In this document: one piece after another, positions 56,963-64,000 of the stretch
How the letters are laid out: every line of letters starts with the position of its first letter
Numbering within the stretch: position 1 is the first letter of the stretch
Origin: Polyangium jinanense
Lineage (GTDB): Bacteria > Myxococcota > Polyangia > Polyangiales > Polyangiaceae
DNA: 64,000 nucleotides
Direction: 5' to 3'
Assembly (NCBI RefSeq): GCF_028435365.1
Contig: NZ_JAGTJJ010000031.1
Span: 76,983-140,982 of the forward strand
Notes under the pieces: model-generated
What the model was told of the DNA's origin: nothing
The model's database searches: none
What the model saw: only the letters and a program-made list of their open reading frames with translations
Position numbers and translations under genes: made by a program

Positions 56963-58242
56963 TCCGGAGTTTCGGCCCGCGGCGCCCGCGTTTCCGGGCC
57001 TCCAACCCTGGAGAGGTGGCCCACGGATTTACGTGGTCGAGCGCGGTCACCGCCGCGAGACCTCGGGGAAGATTTCGCCGCGCGACACGCGCCGCGCCGC
57101 CTCGATGCACGAGGCCGACGAGCACGAGGCGCGGTCGAGCGCCGCGCCCGTCGATGGCCCTGGGGTCGGTCGCGACGCACCCGCCCCCCACGTCGAGCCC
57201 GCGCATTTACGCGGTCGAGCGCGGTCACGGCCGCGAGACCTCGGGGAAGATTTCGACGCTCGCCGCGCCGTCCGCCTCGATGCACGAGGCCGGCGAGCAG
57301 GGCGACGAGCACGAGGACCACGTCGAGCGCCGCGCCGCCTCGATGCCCGAGGCCGACGAGCACGAGATCGGCGCGCCCCGCTCGCCGGGGTCGGTCGCGA
57401 CGCACCCGCCCCCACGTCGAGCCCGCGGATTTACGCGGTCGAGCGCGGTCACGGCCGCGAGACCTCGGGGAAGATTTCGACGCTCGACGCTCGACGCTCG
57501 CCGCGCCGCCTCGATGCACCCGCCCCCCACGTCGAGCCCACGGATTTACGCGGTCGAGCGCGGTCACGGCCGCGAGACCTCGGGGAAGATTTCGACGCTC
57601 GACGCTCGACGCGCCGCCTCGATGCACGAGGCCGGCGAGCACGAGGCCGGCGTCGAGCGCCGCGCCCCTCGATGGCCCCGGGGTCGGTCGCGACGCACCC
57701 GCCCCACGTCGAGCCCGCGGATCTACGCGGTCGAGCGCGGTCACGGCCGCGAGACCTCGGGGAAGGTTTCGACGCTCGCCGCTCGCCGCGCCGCCTCGAT
57801 GCACCCGCCCCCCGCGTCGAGCCCGCGGATTTACGCGGTCGAGCGCGGTCACGGCCGCGAGACCTCGGGGGAGATTTCGACGCTCGACCCTCGCCGCGCC
57901 GCCTCGATGCACGAGGCCGACATCGAGCCCGAGGCCGACGAGCTGGGGCCGGCGTCCAGGTCGACGAGCCCGAGGCCGACGAGCTGGGGCCGGCGTCCAG
58001 GGAGACGAGCACGAGGCCGGCGTCGAGCGCCGCGCCGCCTCGATGCACGAGGCCGGCGAGCTGGGGCCGGCGTCCAGGGAGACGAGCACGAGGCCGGCGT
58101 CGAGCGCCGCGCCGCCTCGATGCACGAGGCCGGCGAGCTGGGGCCGGCGTCCTCGGGGGGTACGTCCCGACGCACCCGCCTACGGTCGACGCACACGAGC
58201 AAGAGCGCGCGTGCGTGCGTGTGTCGCGACAAGCTTTTTGGC

Positions 58243-58291
58243 CGAATTATGGCCGCTCGACCCCCCCGCATGCGGGGGTGGCCAAAATTCG
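58243..58291. repeat. GCATGC hairpin element copy 2
   Basis: CGAATTATGGCC (58243-58254), CCCCCGCATGCGGGGG (58263-58278) and GGCCAAAATTCG (58280-58291), in the same order as copy 1 with the same upstream CGTGCGTGCGTGTGTCGCG. Confidence 0.8.
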
Positions 58292-58687
58292 AGGTCGAGC
58301 GCGGTCACGGCCGCGAGACCTCGGGGAAGATTTCGACGCTCGACGCTCGCCGCGCCGCCTCGATGCACGAGGCCGACGAGCTGGGGCCGGCGAGCATGAG
58401 GCGCACGTCGAGCCCGAGGCCGACGAGCTGGGGCCGGCGTCCAGGGCGACGAGCACGAGGCCGGCGGTCGAGCGCCGCGCCGCCTCGATGCCCGAGGCCG
58501 ACGAGCTGGGGCCGGCGTCCAGGGCGACGAGCACGAGGCCGGCGGTCGAGCGCCGCGCCGCCTCGATGCCCGAGGCCGGCGAGCTGGGGCTGGCGTCCTC
58601 GGGGGTACGTCCCGACGCACCCGCCCGCGGTCGATGCACACGAGCGAGAGCGCGCGTGCGTGCGTGTGTCGCGACAAGCTTTTTGGC

Positions 58688-58714
58688 CGAATTATGGCCG
58701 CTCGACCCAATTCG
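58688..58714. repeat. GCATGC hairpin element copy 3, palindrome deleted
   Basis: CGAATTATGGCC (58688-58699) is followed by GCTCGACCC and directly by AATTCG. Compared with copy 2, the 22 nt holding the GCATGC palindrome and GGCC are missing, with both flanks intact. Confidence 0.75.
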
Positions 58715-58809
58715 ACGTCGAGCGCGGTTACGGCCGCGAGAACTCGGGGAGACTTCGACGCGCCCCGCCATTTGACGCGGCACCAGGGGCGCAAATACCG
58801 GCTGGCAAA

Positions 58810-60156
58810 TCAACGATTCCTGGACCCACGACGACCCGATGAGGGCTTTGGCCTGAGCGAGTCAGGCTTCACTCTTTTATTTGACGCCTCTCGCGTCGCC
58901 CTCCCAGATGCCAATGTTACCGATCGCCCATTCTTTAGCGATGAGTCGATCACGTCTTCAAGCAGACTGGTCGCCACATTGGTAGACCCTATCCATCCAA
59001 AGCGAACCAGTTGCGCAAACAGGCCGTTGCTAAAGTAGCGACCCGAGTTGTCATAAGAAACGCGCCGGCCTCCCTTGGGGCCCATCGTTTCATCCGTGCC
59101 GCCGATTACATGCCAGTACGAAACGGGAAAATACATCCCATTAATCATGTCGGGCGAAATCGGATCGAAGAATGCATCGGGACAAAGTTTGAAGAAAAAT
59201 GCTCCGGGATGGAGGCGATATTCGAGCGCATTGGTTGGAATTGCCTGAAGCGCGTCGATGTCGAATTTGTACATCTTCGCAAATTCATCCTCGTAATTCT
59301 TGTCTTTGGAGAAACGGAATACGTGATCGCCGCTTTCTTGCTGCATCCGCTTGTATTGCACCATTACAAACGAGCGATAAAGTTCGTTGTAGTACACGAG
59401 ATCAACGCCAAGTGTACTCTCCACGGGTGTGCGGTTGTAGTTTGTGACGTAAAGACGCTCGCCGCTCGACTTGCTGAAGACCACTGTGCCGATTACGTCC
59501 GTCTTGTGACCGATCGCTCCCTGGAATAATTGGGCATCATGCTCGATCATTCGGTCCTCGTGGACCAGACCAGACGAAGCGCCCCTTAACCGCTTGATGT
59601 ACGAACTTGGTTCTCTGCCGCTCAACTCGTGCTCAACAAGCACCAAGGAACGGTCAAAGCCACTGATTTCCAATGAGATTCCGATGGCATCGCGCTCCAT
59701 CGCCATTGTTGTGTACGCATCGTCTCGGTACCGCCGGTTAGACTCAATCCGCCTATCGTTCAGTTCGATGACGATCTGTGATGAAGACGCTTGTGCGTAT
59801 ATTCGATTCCATACCTCTATAGGAGCCCGGGTACACACGTGTAGCGACCACTTGCACAAGTGCTGCGAATCGCCATGCATCAAACCCGCGGGATCGATGG
59901 CACTGATTCGGTAAAGTGTGACCCTGTATTCGCGCGTAACAATCATGTCGCCTTTTCTTGCCAGCGCGACATGACTAATTGTGACGCCGTCCGTGGATAT
60001 AAAGCACAGTTCCACTCCTCGATGGGGCCAATCATCGGCAACGGTGGAGATAGTCGCGATGTGGCCTGGCTCGTCGAGGTCTGACAACGCCTTACGTCGG
60101 AATTCGCTCTCATCGAAGAACAGAAGGTATCCGCTGTAATCCGCAGATGTAACCAT
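58810..60156 (-). CDS. hypothetical protein with possible PD-(D/E)xK nuclease core
   Basis: A 448-residue protein from the ATG at 60156 (MVTSADYSGYLLFFDESEF); upstream open frame is repeat DNA. Residues 246-269 (ESTLGVDLVYYNELYRSFVMVQYK) have Glu246, Asp252, Gln267 and Lys269 in the spacing of Mrr-like and other PD-(D/E)xK nucleases (E...GxD...QxK). No family name is recalled with certainty. The gene is less GC-rich than its surroundings, has an AT-biased codon choice and is flanked by repeats, which fits transfer. A nuclease role in defence is an inference. The C-terminal 40 residues are basic and Ser/Arg-rich. Confidence 0.7.
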   Translation of the reverse strand: MVTSADYSGYLLFFDESEFRRKALSDLDEPGHIATISTVADDWPHRGVELCFISTDGVTISHVALARKGDMIVTREYRVTLYRISAIDPAGLMHGDSQHLCKWSLHVCTRAPIEVWNRIYAQASSSQIVIELNDRRIESNRRYRDDAYTTMAMERDAIGISLEISGFDRSLVLVEHELSGREPSSYIKRLRGASSGLVHEDRMIEHDAQLFQGAIGHKTDVIGTVVFSKSSGERLYVTNYNRTPVESTLGVDLVYYNELYRSFVMVQYKRMQQESGDHVFRFSKDKNYEDEFAKMYKFDIDALQAIPTNALEYRLHPGAFFFKLCPDAFFDPISPDMINGMYFPVSYWHVIGGTDETMGPKGGRRVSYDNSGRYFSNGLFAQLVRFGWIGSTNVATSLLEDVIDSSLKNGRSVTLASGRATREASNKRVKPDSLRPKPSSGRRGSRNR

Positions 60157-62070
60157 GCATGCACAGAGTAACGCGTCGACCGGCGTTGGTCTAGAGGTAC
60201 CGCCGTTGAACTCAGGGCGTCCCCTCATCGGACGGCAAATTCGCGTAGTCGGGCAACGTCGCGGCCCGCACGGGGAAGCGCTCGCCGCTCGCCCGATGAG
60301 TCCGCCGCGCCGTCCGCCTCGATGCCAGATCCGGGGAGCACGCCCATGCCGTCCGCCTCGATGCCCAAGGCCGACATGCACGAGATCGGCGCGCCCTGCT
60401 GGCCGGTGTTGTTCGCGACGCACCCACCCCCCACGTCGAGCCCGCGGATCTACGCGGTCGAGCGCGGTCACGGCCGCGAGACCTCGGGGGAGATTTCGAC
60501 GCTCGACGCTCGCCGCGCACCGCCTCGATGCACCCGCCCCCCACGTCGAGCCCGCGGATTACGCGGTCGAGCGCGGTCACGGCCGCGAGACCTCGGGGAA
60601 GATTTCGACGCTCGCCGCGCCGTCCGCCTCGATGCCCAAGGCCGGCGAGCACGAGGCGCACGTCGAGCGCCGCGCCCCTCGATGCACCCGCCCCCCACGT
60701 CGGGCCCACGGCTTTACGCGGTCGAGCGCGGTCACGGCCGCGAGACCTCGGGGGAGATTTCGCCGCTCGCCGCTCGCCGCGCCGCCTCGATGCACGAGGC
60801 CGACGAGCACGAGGCCGACGAGCTGGGGCCGGCGTCCAGGGCGACGAGCACGAGGCCGGCGTCGAGCGCCGCGCCGCCTCGATGCCCGAGGCCGGCGAGC
60901 AGGGCGACGAGCACGAGGCGCACGTCGAGCGCCGCGCCCCTCGATGGCCCCGGGGTCGGTCGCGACGCACCCGCCCCCACGTCGGGCCCGCGGATCTACG
61001 CGGTCGAGCGCGGTCATGGCCGCGAGACCTCGGGGAAGATTTCGACGCTCGCCGCGCCGTCCGCCTCGATGCCCGAGGACGGCGAGCAGGGCGACGAGCA
61101 CGAGGCGCACGTCGAGCGCCGCGCCGCCTCGATGGCCTCGGGGTCGGTCGCGACGCACCCGCCCTCCACGTCGAGCCCGCGGATCTACGCGGTCGAGCGC
61201 GGTCACGGCCGCGAGACCTCGGGGGAGATTTCGACCCTCGACCCTCGCCGCGCCACCTCGATGCACGAGGCCCACGTCGAGCCCGAGGCCGACGAGCTGG
61301 GGCCGGCGTCCAGGGCGACGAGCACGAGGCCGGCGTCGAGCGTCGCGCCCCTCGATGGCCCCGGGGTCGGTCGCGACGCACCCGCCCCCATGCAGGGCAG
61401 GCGCGTTTACGCGGTCGAGCGCGGTCACGGCCGCGAGACCTCGGGGGAGATTTCGCCGCTCGCCGCTCGCCGCGCCGCCTCGATGCACGAGGCCGACGAG
61501 CACGAGGCCGACGAGCACGAGGCCGACGAGCACGAGGCCGACGAGCACGAGGCCCACGTCGAGCCCGAGGCCGACGAGCACGAGGCCCACGTCGAGCCCG
61601 AGGCCGACGAGCTGGGGCCGGCGTCCAGGGCGACGAGCACGAGGCCGGCGTCGAGCCCGAGGCCGACGAGCTGGGGCCGGCGTCCAGGGCGACGAGCACG
61701 AGGCCGGCGTCGAGCCCGAGGCCGACGAGCTGGGGCCGGCGTCCAGGGCGACGAGCACGAGGCCGGCGTCGAGCGCCGCGCCGCCTCGATGCACGAGGCC
61801 GGCGAGCTGGGGCCGGCGTACTCGGGGGTACGTCCCGACGCACCCGCCCGCGCTCGATGCACACGAGCGAGAGCGCGCGTGCGTGCGTGTGTCGCGACAA
61901 GCTTTTTGGCCGAATTATGGCCGCTCGCCCCCCCGCATGCGGGGGTGGCCCAAATTCGACGTCGAGCGCGGTCACGGCCGCGAGACCTCGGGGGAGATTT
62001 CGACGCTCGCCGCGGTCACGGCCGCGAGACCGCTGAACATTCAACGACTATCTGTCGGCAATCGATATGT
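60157..62070 (+). repeat. mosaic repeat block 5
   Basis: Hairpin cores begin at 60456, 60565, 60720, 61002, 61191, 61413 and 61959, plus a truncated one at 62009-62031. The 15-bp unit GAGGCCGACGAGCAC repeats in tandem near 61487-61550, and the module GAGCTGGGGCCGGCG recurs three times at 61606-61740. A GCATGC hairpin element lies at 61911-61958. No gene is supported here. Confidence 0.85.
61911..61958. repeat. GCATGC hairpin element copy 4
   Basis: CGAATTATGGCC (61911-61922), CCCCCGCATGCGGGGG (61930-61945) and GGCCCAAATTCG (61947-61958). One base differs from copy 1 in the right arm. Confidence 0.8.
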
Positions 62071-63141
62071 CTAGCGTTGCGGGTTGAGTGGTCTTGCAGA
62101 TTCGGGGAGTTGCTTGGGCTCACTTTCCAATGCCGCGTTAACCAATGCAGTCTGTAGCCTTGACGTCGCCCGCTGGAGGACCTTTTCACTTCGCGTCCAC
62201 CATCCTCGATACCGGTCGGATATCGACTGCACCCGCCTCGCCACCTCGGACTCGATGGCCTGCCCGGCGTACTCGAATGGCTGCCCGCCCGAGTTAAAGC
62301 TCTGTATTGCGCCAGCAATATGCTTTACGGCCGCCTGTTTAATCTCTTGCTCCTCTACGAATAGCTCAAATGGGTATGGAATTTCCAGGAGCGCCGCTCG
62401 CGTCGCGGTCACGAGATCGCCGAATTCGGTGGTGACACCTGCCGTCGTAGCATCGTCGTACATCGGCGCCGAAATCTTATCGACTCTCTCCGCCGCCACG
62501 CGCTTGACGCGATCAAATTCCTTTGGACTCGTGAGTGATTGGAGCATGTCGCCGGGCAGCTCAATGATTACGTCCCGAAGATCGACGATTACCGCGTGAA
62601 TTCGTCGAATGGCCGTGGTCCGGGCATTGGCCATGCGTGCACGCGCAAGCTGCTCCTCGGTTGCGCGAAGTTCAGCCCAGGTCCGATGAATGACGGTGCG
62701 CAGACTCATGCCAGCGACCTGTAGCGCCGCCATTCTGTCGGCTGGGCCTTGGGAAAACCGCTCGGCGTCATATGACACGTATGTCAATCCAGCAAGATCG
62801 GTCGGTATCACCAGGCCTACGCCAGTAGGCACAACCAGAAACGTCCGCTTTCGGCCCAGAGCACCAATGAACAGACCCAGCTCGAAAAGGACATTGTCGC
62901 GCATCGCCGGAGACGTATTGCCCCTTTTGCTTAGGCTATCGTCGGGCGTCGCACACAGGACGGCAAACTCGTGCTCACGCAAGCTCCGTTCCAGTTCCTC
63001 CAAGGTGAACCGCCCTGCCATGAATATACCATGCTGCCAGGTAAACGGGCGAAAGTCGGCGCTGAGATATTGAAACAATATTTCAGCAACCTCGGTTCCC
63101 TCGCTCGACGACCCAATGAAAACCCTCGGTTTGCTGCTCAT
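62071..63141 (-). CDS. TIR-like (CAP12/Pycsar effector-type) protein
   Basis: A 356-residue protein. Residues 1-110 match the TIR-like fold of CD-NTase-associated effectors: KPRVFIGSSSEGTEVAEIL at the start, then FTLEELERSLREHEFAVLCATPDD and RDNVLFELGLFIGALGRKRTFLVVP, where Glu87 is the candidate NADase residue. Residues 120-350 are helical with no transmembrane segment, a likely sensor or oligomerisation part. Such TIR domains degrade NAD+ in CBASS, Pycsar and related defence. No cyclase, STING or Argonaute gene is next to it, so its trigger is unknown. It is flanked by mosaic repeats and has lower GC than the repeats. Confidence 0.75.
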   Translation of the reverse strand: MSSKPRVFIGSSSEGTEVAEILFQYLSADFRPFTWQHGIFMAGRFTLEELERSLREHEFAVLCATPDDSLSKRGNTSPAMRDNVLFELGLFIGALGRKRTFLVVPTGVGLVIPTDLAGLTYVSYDAERFSQGPADRMAALQVAGMSLRTVIHRTWAELRATEEQLARARMANARTTAIRRIHAVIVDLRDVIIELPGDMLQSLTSPKEFDRVKRVAAERVDKISAPMYDDATTAGVTTEFGDLVTATRAALLEIPYPFELFVEEQEIKQAAVKHIAGAIQSFNSGGQPFEYAGQAIESEVARRVQSISDRYRGWWTRSEKVLQRATSRLQTALVNAALESEPKQLPESARPLNPQR

Positions 63142-64000
63142 TTCCGCTTGTGGATGAGTAGCCAGGTCATCTTCGGTGTCAACAAGATTCTCGTCGCGCC
63201 GCCTCGATGCCCCCGGGATCGGTCGCGGCGCACCCGCCCCCGCGTCGGGCCAGCGGGTTTGCGAGGTCGGGCATGGTCACGGCCGCGAGACCTCGGGGGA
63301 GATTTCGACGCTCGACCCTCGCCGCGCCGCCTCGATGCCCGAGGCCGACGAGCACGAGGCGCACGTCGAGCGCCGCGCCCCTCGACGCACCCGCCCCCCA
63401 CGTCGGGCCCGCGGATCTACGCGGTCGAGCGCGGTCACGGCCGCGAGACCTCGGGGGAGATTTCTACCCTCGCCGCGCCGTCCGCCTCAATGCCCGAGGC
63501 CGGCGAGCACGTGGCCGGCGTCGAGCGCCGCGCCCCTCGATGGCCTCGGGGTCGGTCGCGACGCACCCGCCCCCATGCAGGGCAGGCGCGTTTACGCGGT
63601 CGAGCGCGGTCACGGCCGCGAGACCTCGGGGAAGATTTCTACGCTTGCCGCGCCGTCCGCCTCGATGCACGAGGCGACGAGCACGAGGCCGGCGTCGAGC
63701 GACGCGCCCCTCGATGCACCCGCCCCCCACGTCGGACCGACGGATTTACGCGATCGAGCGCGGTCACAGCCGCGAGACCTCGGGGGAGATTTCTACCCTC
63801 GCCGCGCCGTCCGCCTCAATGCCCGAGGCCGGCGAGCACGAGGCCCACGTCGAGCCCGAGGCCGGCGAGCTGGGGCCGGCGAGCACGTGGCCGGCGTCGA
63901 GCGCCGCGCCCCTCGATGGCCTCGGGGTCGGTCGCGACGCACCCGCCCCCATGCAGGGCAGGCGCGTTTACGCGGTCGAGCGCGGTCACGGCCGCGAGAC
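63142..64000 (+). repeat. mosaic repeat block 6 (continues past window)
   Basis: Hairpin cores start at 63265, 63423, 63598, 63752 and 63973, the last cut by the window end. Modules match the other blocks; the array therefore extends beyond 64,000. No gene is supported in this stretch. Confidence 0.85.

Larger units (their letters stand above)
56963..58785 (+). repeat. mosaic repeat block 4
   Basis: Hairpin cores start at 57035, 57213, 57437, 57552, 57729, 57837, 58293 and 58716. GCATGC hairpin elements lie at 58243-58291 and, in a shortened form, at 58688-58714. Modules rich in GAGGCCGACGAG and GAGCTGGGGCCGGCG lie between. No gene is supported; long overlapping frames in all phases are by-products of the repeats. 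Confidence 0.85.

Noticed and set aside
54437..63000. Very long open frames (300-640 codons) across the repeat blocks on both strands
   Set aside because: They exist in several phases at once, phases shift between modules, and the products are Arg/Pro/Ala runs with no stable domain. They follow from repeats without stop codons.
49925..64000. A classical integron cassette array
   Set aside because: No integron integrase of the IntI type and no attC-like sites with the conserved GTTRRRY ends were seen. The resemblance is only in layout.

Overview
The window is very GC-rich chromosomal DNA from a delta-type social bacterium, most likely a myxobacterium of the Sorangium/Polyangium group. The signs are Cys-rich modular lipoproteins, a MYXO-CTERM-type sorting tail, a GspC homologue, an NtrC-type regulator, an AgmX/PglI-like C-terminal domain and many ATGA/GTGA-coupled genes. 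No rRNA or tRNA gene was seen.

Region 1 (1-24.2 kb) is ordinary core and housekeeping DNA. It holds a partial Cys-rich repeat lipoprotein, a GMC oxidoreductase, an arginine N-succinyltransferase-family protein, an FGE-sulfatase lipoprotein, aroE and lepB (divergent), a Uma2 nuclease, ftsH, a sigma-70-family factor coupled to a small gene, an SDR, bfd and bfr behind a Fur-like operator, two response regulators, queA-tgt, gspC, a MshEN-receiver-TPR hybrid, two tandem 139-residue paralogues, a zinc-ribbon/AgmX-type membrane protein and a free-standing B12-binding subunit.

Region 2 (24.2-42.1 kb) is a complete division and cell-wall cluster: mraZ, rsmH, ftsL, ftsI, murE, murF, mraY, murD, ftsW, murG, murC, ftsQ, ftsA, ftsZ. 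Almost every junction is a 4-nt stop/start overlap. murB and ddl are absent from their usual place between murC and ftsQ. A structured 42-bp repeat occurs inside the ftsQ coding region and again just before ftsA.

Region 3 (42.1-50 kb) is an integrated accessory segment that begins 100 bp after ftsZ. It carries a tyrosine recombinase, an excisionase-like gene and a small gene behind two matching palindromic operators. Next comes an operon of an ECF sigma factor with a C-terminal membrane segment, a TPR/PEGA-like protein and a Cys-rich lipoprotein. Mu-like phage fragments follow.

Region 4 (50-64 kb) is the most unusual part. It is a mosaic of GC-rich repeat blocks, all in one orientation. I count about 30 copies of a 28-nt hairpin core plus 4 copies of a diverged version that keeps the hairpin. 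Between the blocks sit isolated single genes in mixed orientation, several visibly less GC-rich: a small lipoprotein, a MYXO-CTERM thrombospondin-repeat protein, a CxxC protein, two hypotheticals, a large protein with a possible PD-(D/E)xK core and a TIR-like (CAP12/Pycsar-effector type) protein. The long open frames across the repeats are shadows, not genes. The arrangement looks like repeat-bounded gene cassettes with possible defence cargo. I recognise the parts but not the whole.
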